A stretch of 63,372 nt of DNA, from positions 1 through 63,372 of the forward strand of contig VBHI01000201.1 of the NCBI GenBank assembly GCA_005881495.1. Direction: 5' to 3'. A program made the position numbers and the translations under genes. The stretch comes from Chloroflexota bacterium. GTDB lineage: Bacteria; Chloroflexota; Ktedonobacteria; Ktedonobacterales; Ktedonobacteraceae. Shown here piece by piece: positions 54,875 through 63,372 of this stretch; positions within the stretch are counted from its first letter, which is position 1; each line of letters opens with the position of its first letter. The notes under the pieces are model-generated. The model saw only the letters and a program-made list of their open reading frames with translations, was not told the origin of the DNA and searched no databases.

Positions 54875-56485
54875 TTAGCCACCGGCTACTCCATTTACGC
54901 GCACTGCCTGTGTTCTCCGGGTTCCCTGGCGAAGCACCAGTTGGGCCACGACGATAGCAGTAAGTGTGAGCGAGAGCATGGTTGCGGCAACTGCATTGAT
55001 TACCGGCGAGACCCCGAAGCGCAGCCGGGAGAACAAATTGAGTGGGAGCGTCGTCGAACCTACCCCAGAGACGAAGAAACTCAGGACAAAGTCGTCGAAT
55101 GAAAAGGTGAAAGCCAGCAGTGCTCCCGCCAGTACGGCTGGATAGAGCTGTGGCAGCGTCACCCGCCAGAACGTGCCGAGTGGTGTCGCTCCCAGATCGG
55201 CGGATGCCTCCTCCAGCGTACGATCCATACCAGCAAGGCGTGCTGAGACGATAAGCGCCACAATGGAAGTATTATACACCGCATGGGTCACCACCATTGT
55301 CTGCACACCCAGGTCGATGTTCAGGTTGACAAAGTACAGCAGCGAGGCGATTGCAATGACGATCTCAGGCGTGATGATCGTCATGTAGACCAATCCCTCG
55401 AAACCAACGCGCAGCGAGCGAGGCTGACGCACGGTGATTTCCTGGCCACCAGTGGTCCCGCCGACGCGCACGCGGTATTCGTGCTGTGCGCCCAGGAAAG
55501 TTGCCTGCATAACGATGCCTGCTACGACATTCCAACCCGTATCCATAGATATATCCGGGGCTACCACCTGTACTCTCTCCGGGCGCAACGTCAGGGTCAC
55601 GCGCTCATTGTTCGTCACTTCGGGCTGGCTGCCAGCACAAATAACCTCTCCAATGGCTGTACTCACCACTACCTGCCTTGAAACAGTACCCGCTGACCCA
55701 TATGCATGCAATTCGCGCACTGTGCCAGTGATGAAATTGGTCAGTCCGATGAAATCCGCTACAAAACGTGTCTGCGGGCGCTCATACACCTCTGCTGGGG
55801 TTCCCTCCTGCTCCAAACGGCCCGCATTCATGACGGCAATACGGTTTGAGAGTGTGAGAGCCTCTTCCTGATCATGCGTCACATAGATGAACGTGATGCC
55901 CACCGTGTGCTGTAACGTCTTCAGTTCGGCCTGCATTTCCTTGCGGAGCTTGAGATCAAGTGCGCTCAGGGGCTCGTCAAGCAGTAACACGGTGGGCCGA
56001 TTGACCAGCGCGCGGGCCAGCGCAACCCTCTGCTGCTGACCGCCTGAAAGTTCGCTCGGCCTTCGCGCCTCTACGCCGACCAATCGGACCATTTCGAGGG
56101 CTTCCTGCACGCGGCGACGGATTTCTGTACGACTAATGTGACGCTGGCGCAGTCCGTAGGCGACGTTGTCGGAGACGGACATATGGGGAAAGAGGGCATA
56201 GCTCTGAAAGACCGTATTTACGTTCCGGCGGTACGGTGGCAGACCCGCCACATCGACGCCGCGAATCATCACGCGACCGGTAGTCGGCTGCTCGAAGCCC
56301 GCAATGAGGCGCAGCGTCGTCGTCTTTCCGCATCCGCTCGGGCCCAGGAGCGAGAAGAAGATGCCCCGCTCCACCTGAAGTGTTAAGTCGCGTACCGCCG
56401 GAGTCGTAACAAATACTTTGCTGATGCCGAGGAGTTCTATGTCGTAGTTGAGTTCTAAAGACCCGTTCATCGGTTCCAGACGCAT
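54875..56485 (-). CDS. PotA-type ABC ATPase fused to truncated PotC-type permease
   Basis: Residues 1 to about 360 are a spermidine/putrescine-type ABC ATPase: Walker A GPSGCGKTT (48-56), signature LSGGQQQR (146-153), Walker B LLLDEP (167-172), H-loop His204, then a TOBE domain cut short. Around residue 361 (near 55403) the sequence passes in frame to a PotC-like permease lacking its first 90-100 residues, with ITPEIVIAIASLLYF and the EAA loop EEASADLGATPLGTFWRVTL. A typical operon has potA-potB-potC-potD. Here potB and the junction parts are gone and potD is not nearby, so an in-frame deletion is likely and transport is doubtful. AGGAG precedes ATG 56485. Confidence 0.85.
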   Translation of the reverse strand: MRLEPMNGSLELNYDIELLGISKVFVTTPAVRDLTLQVERGIFFSLLGPSGCGKTTTLRLIAGFEQPTTGRVMIRGVDVAGLPPYRRNVNTVFQSYALFPHMSVSDNVAYGLRQRHISRTEIRRRVQEALEMVRLVGVEARRPSELSGGQQQRVALARALVNRPTVLLLDEPLSALDLKLRKEMQAELKTLQHTVGITFIYVTHDQEEALTLSNRIAVMNAGRLEQEGTPAEVYERPQTRFVADFIGLTNFITGTVRELHAYGSAGTVSRQVVVSTAIGEVICAGSQPEVTNNERVTLTLRPERVQVVAPDISMDTGWNVVAGIVMQATFLGAQHEYRVRVGGTTGGQEITVRQPRSLRVGFEGLVYMTIITPEIVIAIASLLYFVNLNIDLGVQTMVVTHAVYNTSIVALIVSARLAGMDRTLEEASADLGATPLGTFWRVTLPQLYPAVLAGALLAFTFSFDDFVLSFFVSGVGSTTLPLNLFSRLRFGVSPVINAVAATMLSLTLTAIVVAQLVLRQGTRRTQAVRVNGVAGG

Positions 56486-56546
56486 ACCCTGCTCCTCTCA
56501 ATAGTACGAGAGTAAAATAGTCAAGTCGACCGGGTGAAGTGTAGTG

Positions 56547-56568
56547 ATACTTAACACAATGTAAGTAT
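56547..56568. promoter_or_regulatory. Operator-like dyad ATACTTA-N8-TAAGTAT
   Basis: ATACTTA (56547-56553) and TAAGTAT (56562-56568) are perfectly complementary across an 8-nt spacer. The dyad overlaps the -10 box and start region of the minus-strand promoter, a position expected for repression. The XRE-cupin regulator of the same operon is the natural candidate to bind it. Confidence 0.6.
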
Positions 56569-56592
56569 ACTGAACGCACAGAGGATTGTCAA
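56564..56592 (-). promoter_or_regulatory. Strong promoter TTGACA-N17-TATACT for the transporter fusion operon
   Basis: On the minus strand, TTGACA (56592-56587), a 17-nt spacer and TATACT (56569-56564) give a near-consensus sigma-70 promoter about 80 bp before the fusion gene. Confidence 0.75.
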
Positions 56593-56786
56593 CGGATGGG
56601 TATGGGCATCATAATTCTCTTCTGTCGGATCCGGAGAGGCTATAAAGGCAAGTTGATAGAAACAATGACTGGAAGAGCGTTCGTCTTTTTCGTGACTTCC
56701 GTAAAGCAGGACAGTATTCCTGGCCTTGAACCCGATTTGACAGAATAGGGGATAAGCATTATCGGCACAACGCAACCATCATCCCG

Positions 56787-57989
56787 TCACTGTTTCTGAA
56801 CGGCCAGGATCATAAGACCTACTTCTGATTGCTTGGCCCCTTCAATTCTATCCCAGACAATCTCTTGCGAGGCGGAGTCGGTGAGTCCACGCCAGACGTG
56901 TGGATTAGGGCTGGGCCTGGTACCAGGAGGAGAGAGTATCAACATGTATTCAAGAATACGGGCCACCAGGCCTGCTATAATTGGCGTTGCAAAAGATGTA
57001 CCCGTCCAGTAAGTCCATGCGTTGGCGTTGGGGACCGGGCGAGTAGGTTCACAATCATCCATTGAGAGGGCTGGAGAAGACAAAGCAGTGTACAGCCCTA
57101 TGGGAGCATCGATCTCCCCGACTTCGGTGAAGCAGTCAGAAGAGAGCTCCTTGTTTGCCTTTGGAAGTTCTCCTCCGTAGGTGGAGACTCCAAATTCTCC
57201 TGGGTAGCAGCTATATGATGCAGCTTTCTTATCCTTATTTACAGCTCCCACTGGAATCATCATTCCAGGTTGAACGAGTCCATGGTTGGCGAAAGCAGCG
57301 GGATAGAGGGCTTTGGGGCGCACTCCATCGGGATTGCCAGGCTTATAGCGCGAGTCTCCTTCATTACCAGCCGAAGCTACAAAGACCACCCCGAAATCCT
57401 CAAGGCTCTGGATGGTATGAAGCAGGCCCTCGCGTACATTGTCTAAATCGGATGCTACAAATCCGTGGGGGGAGATCACGTCCATATCGTCAGGTATCAC
57501 CAGGCTCAGGCTCACCACGACGGGCTTATTCAGCAAGTCGCCCTGCTTATATGTTCCATCTGACTTTTTCGTATCTGGATTGATCAATAGCATACGGTTG
57601 TGTATACCTTCGAGCGCTTGGGTTAAGGTGGGGAGGCTACCAGTGCAGTAGTCGTTGAGGATACGGATGCATTCGACATGTGCATTTGGAGCAATATCAC
57701 GAACAATGCCGGCAACGAACAGGCCATGATCGGGCATACGGAAACCGATGATTCTTCCGCTGATATCCTTGCCGGTCTTGGGCTGCGATGCATTAGGAAC
57801 ATCCAGCACATCCGACAGGCGATTATGATGGAATTGCACATTGTTGGCAACGTCCAATAAGAGCCGATTGTTCCCTTCAGCAGCCTCCGTAGCTCTGTTA
57901 ATTTCTTTTGCCTTTGGTAGGGTATCAAGAACAAACACTGTCACTCCATCGCCAGTCATAGACTGCAGATTACTCGGGAGTTCAGGCAA
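56787..57989 (-). pseudogene. S8 family subtilase, catalytic part of a frameshifted gene
   Basis: This 400-codon frame carries the full catalytic triad: Asp22 in VFVLDT, His88 in MPDHGLFVAGIV and Ser332 in WTGTSFATPIIAG, plus the oxyanion Asn209 in SAGNEG. No signal peptide is present, so it would act in the cytoplasm. The TTG at 57989 has no ribosome binding site, and the sequence upstream in this frame reads RSFPITLPELPSNL, continuing the frame of the neighbouring N-terminal half after a -1 shift. The gene is probably broken by a single-base indel, or the sequence has an error. If intact, it would be a protease of about 640 residues, downstream of a CHAT protein. Confidence 0.75.
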
Positions 57990-58672
57990 AGTGATCGGGA
58001 AGGACCGGTTGCTCCTATAAGCCAGACTGGCGAGGCGGCAACGATTGGTACATCCTTTTTCTGCAGTTCGTTCAGGTTGCTATTGATCAATTTGACCAGG
58101 TCGACAACAGACGAGGCTGGTAGAGGCATTTCGTGTCCATGGCTACCACCGTTATCATCAGCGGTGTGAGGAGGGGATTTAAACGTTGGAGTCAAATCCG
58201 CAAAGGTGGAAGCTGTGCTTGCCTGAACCTGACCAACGTGTTTGAAATGGAAGAAACCGATCACCGTAGGGACAAAGCGCCCCTGCTCAACTCTGGTAGC
58301 AAACAGGTACTTGCCAACCTCAGAGTTGATATCATCTTCTTCATGCGCAACAGCTACTGCGGTACCTTCGGGCTGCAAGGTGTCTGCAACCTTGTAAGAA
58401 CTCAGGCTATACTTTCCCACAAGGAAACTATTCAGACCTTGCAAGTTCATGGCGGCAATAGCGGCTGTTTTAATGAAAGTGGGCGGGGATGCGGTACCTG
58501 GTTTTTCCTGGGCTGTTTTGCCTTCCCCGCCTTCGTCGGCTGTAGCAGCTTCATGAGGAACTAATTCGATCGAAGGGATAGTATGGCTAAGCTGAAATGT
58601 AATGCATATCTGATCTTCGTGCCAGTACGTATTGTGCACATAGGGATCCCTGTGCATTTGTGTGTCGTCCAT
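57956..58672 (-). pseudogene. N-terminal part of the frameshifted subtilase
   Basis: ATG 58672 is preceded by GGAGG at 5 nt. The frame encodes 238 residues, starting MDDTQMHRDPYVHNTYWHED, with a beta-rich N-terminal region, a Thr/Pro-rich linker and VVDLVKLINSNLNELQ. The end (PVWLIGATGPSRSLC) goes out of frame where the subtilase frame continues at PELPSNLQ. The two frames overlap by 34 bp. This part could be a regulatory or substrate-recognition domain of the protease. I do not recognise the family. It begins 57 bp after the CHAT gene. Confidence 0.7.
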
Positions 58673-58729
58673 GATTACCTCCATGAATCACTACTAACAT
58701 TTGTTTAAAGCACATGTACAAAATCACGC

Positions 58730-61700
58730 TCACATGCTCACCTTTGAAACGCGCTGGAGTTCCTTTTTTAGGGGTTGAGTTATCTGCGCAGAAGTAGAAT
58801 TTGTGGTATGCCGAAACGTGAGGGGACCGACGTTACCGACCAGGCGAAAAGCAGCCCAGAAGTAGGGATGGGCATAACTCTTGCTCTCCATGAGCTGGCG
58901 TTGAGCGACGCGTAGGGCCTGCCCTTTGCTCTCTCCTCTTAAAAGGTTCTGGTAAAAGAGTCTCATCAACTCATTGGTCGCGTTATCCTCTACAGGCCAC
59001 AGGCTCATGACCAGCGAGGTTGCGCCAGCAGCGAGAAACGCTCTTCCCAACCCTAACTGTTCGTCTCCGCCGCCACTCAAGGCAAGTCCAGTTTCGCAGC
59101 CGCTCAACGTCAGCAACTCACATGCTTTCAAGTCCATACTGAAAGCATCAATAGCGTTGAGCGGGCCATCGGCCAAGCGTATATATGAAAAATTGGGGGC
59201 ATCGAGTCGGCTCTGACCGTGAGTTGCCAGGTGAATAATGGGGCTGCCGGGAGCCTGTTCAATAAGCTTCTCAATGGTTGCATCCCTATCAAGATAGCAG
59301 CGTCCATTCAGCAAAGAAGCTATAGTCTGCGCCTCGTCATGGATACGCTGCAAGTACTCATTTTCTGTGAAACCAAGCACCAATGGTGGCTGGCTAGCGA
59401 TTTCTGTACTATCTGAATGAAGGGCTCGTTCACGCGCACGAGTTTGCAGATGCATAAGAATACTGCTTGCCGGAAGGTAATGCACCTGGAAATTTTCGAC
59501 CAGGTAATGAGAACCATCATAAAGAGCATGAAACGGCAACTTATGTAGAGGGCCGTAGGGGACAATAGTTATTTGTCGAGTTCGGGAAGACAAAAACTCA
59601 GCGATAGGTTTCACTAGCAGGTTATAGAGTTTGTTGAGCAGGCGACGAACGATGTTCTCTGGAGGGTTCTGTACATCAGTCCAGCCCTTTGGATCGAGAT
59701 GCGCGTGCAGTAGGGGTAACAAGCGCTCCAATTGTTCCATACCATCAGGAAGTTCTTGAGTCATCAAACGCTCTGCGGTGGCGGCAAAAATGACCAGCCT
59801 TCCCTGATACAGAAAATAGGTCAGAAGCACCTGCTCAGGTGAAAGGAACTGGCGCAGCTGTGCAATATCTACCTGTTTCACGTTAGCAGTATTGCGAGTT
59901 CTCTTAGAAGAGATGAGAGAAGCATTTGATTCGTAGAGATACAAACACTCCAAGAGCTCGCTAATTTTATCTTCGTGTTGTTTGAGTGCCTGCTCGATCA
60001 CCGATCGATCAACCATTGCAGATGCCAGGGAATAGCTATCTGCAAGGAGCAAACTATAGTAACGATACTGCTCCTGTTCATCCCTCAGTTCGTACCGAGT
60101 GCGCAATAGAGTTGCGTTATGCTGGTGCACGGTAGCGAGCGACGTATGCTCGTCTCGCTCTAGAGTAGCTGTCGCTATCGTCTTCGACTTGTTCAGATAC
60201 TGACGTAAGGCCATTGAACGGGCCTGTTCAAGATAGGTGAAAGCCCGCTCAGCTTGAGCATGCTGGAGACACAGTGATATCATATCCTCGTATACTGCCC
60301 ATGTACTTTGCAAGAAAGCAGGAGATAAGTCGTATACCAGGTCATTCAGAATGCGCTCAATTCGAGCAATAGCAACTCCATAATGTCTGGCAGCCTTTCC
60401 AGGACTCCCTTGAAGGACGTACAATCGGCCCAGGAGATAGTGACTTTTATAGGCTTCCTCTTGCAAGTTGTACTGGCGCGCTTGTGAAACCACTTGCTTA
60501 CAGAGCAGGAGAGCCTCTTGTAGAAACGCATCTTGTTGCCCCTCCATCTGCTGCGACCGAGCCTGCTTGGACTTTTCAATCAGGGCACCAACGACTACCA
60601 GACTAGCACGAACTGAGTAGCTCCCCATACCTTTGTCATCAAAATAGTTTCTTAAGAGACAAGCCTGATGGTAAGCTTCTCCAATATCGCCTTTCGTGAG
60701 GAAGAGTTCGGCTTGCCGAAGTTTCGTAGCAGAAGCATAAGAGTCGAATTTCCCCTCATCCAAAATCGTCCAGGCTTCTTCGAGGGTAGTCAGAGCCTCT
60801 TCTAGTCTACCAGAAGTTGCTAGTGTCGTTGCATATTCGGGTAGCGCTTTGCCCAAACTCAAAGGTATATTGAACTGCCGATATAACGCAACAGCCTCTG
60901 CCAGCAATGCGGGATCATCAAGATCGTTCTGTATGAAAATATCACGGGCCTGATAGTACCGCCGAAGAGCTGAGCCGTAGTAGCCCTGGGCATAAGCGAG
61001 GTCGGCCAGATTAACCTCTGCATTAACAATCAAATCTGTTTCGCCTAGAGAGATAAAATGGTTGAGCGCTTGCTGCTGGAGATGATATGCTTCTTCAAAA
61101 TTACCAAGCCAAGCGAGATTGTATGCTTGATTCATTTCAGCTAACGCTATCCGTTGCTTGATTGCGCTTTCGTTTTGATCCGTCAAAGTGGGATAAACTG
61201 CCCGCATATTCTCGTAAAGCTCGAGAGCATCCTGATAGCGCCCTAAGTAGACATAAATCAAACCTGTATTATGGTCGATGGCTAGGGCCCAGTAAAGCGC
61301 ACCCAGTCGTATAAACACGTCGCGAGCACGCTTTGCTTCTAGTAACGCCTCTTCGGCGCGTCCTAAATGGGCCGCAGAATAGGTCCAACCGATACGTGTG
61401 CGCGCCCAGTTTCCTTCATCTCCCAAGCACAGGAATTCTTCTCCAGCGGCATCTGAACATTCCAGTGCTGCCTGGTGATGACCGATCATCATCAAAGCGT
61501 CTCCTTTGCATTTGAGGCCGAGCGCGTGAGATGGGAGATGCGAAACATATTCACCAAAGAAGATGAGCAGCTCGGCCAGTTTGAGCGAGACAAAGGGAGT
61601 ATAGAGTATACGCAGTGCCTCTTCCTCTAGCAATTCGCCGATGAATTTGTGGTCGGTTAGCTCCGCGATGTGTTCCTGAATGTAGACGCGGCCCTCTTCT

Positions 61701-61744
61701 AATGTGTGGTCGCGGAAGTAGTGTAAAAATAGGTTGGTATCCAT
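58730..61744 (-). CDS. TPR-CHAT protein (caspase-like protease candidate)
   Basis: The 1004-residue protein has an N-terminal alpha-solenoid of tetratricopeptide repeats (about 50-510), for example GLIYVYLGRYQDALELYENM, a coiled-coil-like linker, and a CHAT domain (about 690-975). The catalytic dyad is visible: His842 in IHLATHG and Cys883 in LSGCETG. CHAT domains belong to the caspase-hemoglobinase fold and act as proteases in several bacterial systems. TPRs would bind the activator or substrate. ATG 61744 lacks a good ribosome binding site. It is followed on the same strand by the subtilase gene and preceded by a small anti-sigma-like ORF, hinting at a shared pathway. Confidence 0.9.
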   Translation of the reverse strand: MDTNLFLHYFRDHTLEEGRVYIQEHIAELTDHKFIGELLEEEALRILYTPFVSLKLAELLIFFGEYVSHLPSHALGLKCKGDALMMIGHHQAALECSDAAGEEFLCLGDEGNWARTRIGWTYSAAHLGRAEEALLEAKRARDVFIRLGALYWALAIDHNTGLIYVYLGRYQDALELYENMRAVYPTLTDQNESAIKQRIALAEMNQAYNLAWLGNFEEAYHLQQQALNHFISLGETDLIVNAEVNLADLAYAQGYYGSALRRYYQARDIFIQNDLDDPALLAEAVALYRQFNIPLSLGKALPEYATTLATSGRLEEALTTLEEAWTILDEGKFDSYASATKLRQAELFLTKGDIGEAYHQACLLRNYFDDKGMGSYSVRASLVVVGALIEKSKQARSQQMEGQQDAFLQEALLLCKQVVSQARQYNLQEEAYKSHYLLGRLYVLQGSPGKAARHYGVAIARIERILNDLVYDLSPAFLQSTWAVYEDMISLCLQHAQAERAFTYLEQARSMALRQYLNKSKTIATATLERDEHTSLATVHQHNATLLRTRYELRDEQEQYRYYSLLLADSYSLASAMVDRSVIEQALKQHEDKISELLECLYLYESNASLISSKRTRNTANVKQVDIAQLRQFLSPEQVLLTYFLYQGRLVIFAATAERLMTQELPDGMEQLERLLPLLHAHLDPKGWTDVQNPPENIVRRLLNKLYNLLVKPIAEFLSSRTRQITIVPYGPLHKLPFHALYDGSHYLVENFQVHYLPASSILMHLQTRARERALHSDSTEIASQPPLVLGFTENEYLQRIHDEAQTIASLLNGRCYLDRDATIEKLIEQAPGSPIIHLATHGQSRLDAPNFSYIRLADGPLNAIDAFSMDLKACELLTLSGCETGLALSGGGDEQLGLGRAFLAAGATSLVMSLWPVEDNATNELMRLFYQNLLRGESKGQALRVAQRQLMESKSYAHPYFWAAFRLVGNVGPLTFRHTTNSTSAQITQPLKKELQRVSKVSM

Positions 61745-61830
61745 ATTCGACGGTTAGCCCCCAGTTGACTAACGGACGATATCATAGGACTATATACGCT
61801 ATAAATATACCTTTTACGTTTGTTCGATGG

Positions 61831-61974
61831 TTAGTCCTTCGATGACGACTTCGCGTCTAGGGAAAAGCACTCCTCTAGGTGCCTGCTCGCTTCTACAGAT
61901 AACGCCTCACCGTCGAGGGCAAATCGTAAAAGCTCCTCATCATCGGGAGCTATAGGATGCAAACAATCCAGCAT
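61831..61974 (-). CDS. Short anti-sigma-like zinc-finger remnant
   Basis: ATG 61974 has GAGGAAG 5 nt upstream and opens a 47-residue frame reading MLDCLHPIAPDDEELLRFAL, then DGEALSVEASRHLEEC. The LLRFALDGE...HLEEC pattern resembles anti-sigma factor zinc fingers, where HxxxC is followed by a second Cys. Here the sequence turns to FSLDAKSSSKD and stops, so the finger is incomplete. An in-frame extension to 62088 is possible but lacks a ribosome binding site. In relatives such a protein might be a sensor or a protease substrate. It lies 86 bp upstream of the CHAT gene. Confidence 0.45.
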   Translation of the reverse strand: MLDCLHPIAPDDEELLRFALDGEALSVEASRHLEECFSLDAKSSSKD

Positions 61975-62347
61975 GCGTACTTCCTCTATCCTCGCAGATG
62001 ACACTGAGTGGCCCAACCGGCTCTTGCGCTTGGTGTCGCTGTATGAACGCCTCAGACATGGGTTTTTGTGTATGACTTCGTTCGACATAGATTATTTCTG
62101 CTCATTTATACAACAGTGCGATGGGCGAACGCAAGGATCTCCATCACGGGCACGAGCAATCAGGCCCCTGCAGGTCTGGCCGTTCAGTTGCCTCTACGAG
62201 AAAAGCTGGTTATGCGATGACTACGCGGAGGGGCACGAGTGCGGTGAAGAGATGCTCTTGCCACCATTGACACTGCGAGGAAAGAAAAAGAAGCGCAGGA
62301 ATCGATAATGGACACGCTCATCTCTCATAGGCAGACTTCTTGTTATC
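61975..62347. other. Gap between the SWIM-like remnant and the small zinc-finger ORF
   Basis: No gene is supported in this gap of 373 bases. A plus-strand frame reading LCDDYAEGHECGEE and ending in a basic GKKKKRRNR tail lies here, but it has no ribosome binding site or recognised domain. No sigma factor gene, which might be expected beside an anti-sigma-like ORF, was found. Confidence 0.4.
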
Positions 62348-63139
62348 CTACAACTTCGCCTTTGCCAATTCATCTTTTAGTGCAGGCAGATTGCGATGCT
62401 GCTCACGCAGTGTTGCGATATACCTGTTCCACTCGTCACTTCTACCCAACTTTTGATAGAGCCGTCGAATGCTTGTAAGATACTGGCATGCAATCTGATA
62501 ATTTTCGCGTCCTCGCCACTCGATGCGAGTTTCGACATATGCCTGATAAATCTCGATGGACTCCCGCGGGTGGCTGTCTTCAGCAGCTTTTGCGACCTCG
62601 ATGCCAACATCGAAATTGTCAGAACCATAGGGTCCGTTCCTGCGGCTTTCAGTCTGACTCTCAGCTTGCAGCAGTTGTAATGCGAGCTCAATCTGACCCT
62701 CGTCAAGGGCAATTTCGATCTGAAGCGCGGTAATGTGCGACTGCTGCAAATAGGCCATGATCTCCGCCCGCACCGCCTCCCAGCGATCCATCTGTTGCGC
62801 AAGCTGACGTATCTCCCGATAGCGCTCGATGGTTGCTGCACGTGGATATGCTCGAAATAGGCGCTGCGCCATATCTAATGCGTCTGCACTGGCTCCCCTG
62901 GCTTGATAACGCTCTTTCAGCCATTGCAGGAGCCGGGTATCGCTGGATTTCTTGACTCGTTCCTCAATCAAGTGTACCGCAGCAGCTTCATGGCCTTGCT
63001 CATCGAGGATATCTGCAATCTCAAGGATGTCGTAATTGTCCACGTGCTGCGCTTCTGCCAGTGCTTCCTCCAGCCGTCCACGTTTCAGTAATCGCTCGAT
63101 CAGGTAATCGTAGTTCTCCGTCTCACGACATATAGTTGC
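62348..63139 (-). pseudogene. SWIM zinc-finger family protein, C-terminal part
   Basis: The frame is open from a stop at 63142 to the stop at 62348 (263 codons). It encodes a TPR-like helical region: YDYLIERLLKRGRLEEALAE, then TRLLQWLKERYQARG and YPRAATIERYREIRQL. That arrangement matches, from memory, the C-terminal half of SWIM zinc-finger proteins of actinobacteria and Chloroflexota. The SWIM domain (CxCx-CxH) is missing, and no start codon with a ribosome binding site is visible; the GTG at 63043 is internal to the conserved region. The 5' half is lost, probably by a rearrangement near 63140, next to the end of another gene. Confidence 0.65.
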
Positions 63140-63180
63140 TCAAAACGTCACCAACTCGTGCATTGGTGAGTCTTTTCGCT

Positions 63181-63372
63181 TTAACCTACGTCCGTTGAAG
63201 TCTCTGAGTGGTCCCAGAGGCCCAACTGGACGGGAGGCTCAACTACGGTGAGCCTGTGTTGCTGTTTCCACTGCTCATGCCGCCAGAGCAGGAGGGCTTT
63301 CACCTCGGCCTTATTCTTGCACGCTGCCAGTTCTGTATCTCCAAAGCGACTGGCCAGATTCGCGGCGGCGTT
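63181..63372 (-). CDS. C-terminal fragment of an unrecognised protein at the right edge
   Basis: The last 63 codons of a minus-strand gene that begins beyond the window. They encode LASRFGDTELAACKNKAE, later LWRHEQWKQQHRL, and end near VQLGLWD plus a short Thr/Ser/Asp tail before TAA. QLGLW resembles a clamp-binding QLxLF motif, which occurs in replication and transposition proteins, but the match is imperfect. It ends about 40 bp before the truncated SWIM-like gene, so it may belong to an inserted element. I do not recognise the family. Confidence 0.5.
   Translation of the reverse strand, partial: NAAANLASRFGDTELAACKNKAEVKALLLWRHEQWKQQHRLTVVEPPVQLGLWDHSETSTDVG

Larger units (their letters stand above)
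56486..56786. other. Intergenic region with operon promoter
   Basis: This 301-base gap holds the minus-strand promoter and a dyad at 56547-56568. The left part of the gap beyond 56600 has no gene that I can support. Confidence 0.5.

Noticed and set aside
57956..58010. Programmed -1 ribosomal frameshift in the subtilase gene
   Set aside because: No X XXY YYZ slippery sequence or downstream structure is visible at the overlap, so a simple indel or sequencing error is more likely.
61973..62308. Plus-strand ORF with a CDDYAEGHECGEE segment and basic tail
   Set aside because: No ribosome binding site, no recognised family, and a start that lies opposite the small zinc-finger ORF; not enough to call a gene.
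1..63372. CRISPR arrays, rRNA genes and prophage structural genes
   Set aside because: No regularly spaced direct repeats, rRNA sequence or phage capsid, tail or integrase genes were seen.

Overview
The window looks like chromosome from a filamentous soil bacterium of the Chloroflexota, most likely class Ktedonobacteria. This is an inference from content: a Ser/Thr kinase fused to WD40 repeats, a TPR-CHAT protease-like protein, an LL-diaminopimelate-type aminotransferase, a DUF5671-like membrane protein, a CDC48-type AAA+ ATPase, an XPB-type helicase, and a transposase start of the kind I associate with Ktedonobacter. Base composition looks even and mid-GC by eye. There are no rRNA genes or CRISPR arrays, and one tRNA.

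Layout. 0-1.5 kb: the start of a transposase runs off the left edge and abuts an amidohydrolase that has lost its 5' third. 1.5-14 kb (minus strand): a kinase-WD40 gene broken inside the propeller, amylo-alpha-1,6-glucosidase, a DapL-like aminotransferase, DNA polymerase I, a metallophosphoesterase and a sugar nucleotidyltransferase/phosphomutase. 14-15.9 kb: sparse DNA with small genes, a kinase scrap and a compact transcription unit with a strong promoter, strong ribosome binding site, 24-codon ORF, long nested hairpin and terminator-like stem. 15.9-20.6 kb (plus): birA, greA, lysS, tRNA-Val, pcm and a membrane protein. 20.6-31.3 kb: a sensor kinase pair, CDC48-like ATPase, ftsH, thpR and two large membrane proteins.

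31.4-42 kb (plus) is a biosynthetic block for branched-chain amino acids and threonine: a small Leu/Val/Ile-rich ORF, a terminator-like hairpin with no clear room for a promoter after it, then ilvB-ilvN-ilvC-leuA-ilvE-ilvD, a 62-bp perfect palindrome, and thrB-thrC. The arrangement suggests transcription attenuation. LeuA lacks the usual C-terminal allosteric domain.

42-52.6 kb holds housekeeping genes (manA, an XPB-type helicase, yebC-ruvC-ruvA) mixed with proteins that have lost catalytic residues: a thioredoxin with one active-site Cys, an alpha/beta hydrolase without the nucleophile Ser, and a receiver-GGDEF protein with Asn at the phosphoacceptor position. 52.8-56.6 kb is a minus-strand operon with a strong promoter and an overlapping palindrome. 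It encodes a PotA ATPase fused in frame to the C-terminal part of a PotC permease, an XRE-cupin regulator and a saccharopine-dehydrogenase-like protein.

56.8-63.4 kb is the most accessory part. A frameshifted subtilase, a TPR-CHAT protein and a short anti-sigma-like zinc-finger remnant lie in one minus-strand array, which I propose as a proteolytic signalling cassette. It is followed by a SWIM-type protein truncated at its 5' end and the tail of an unrecognised gene at the right edge.
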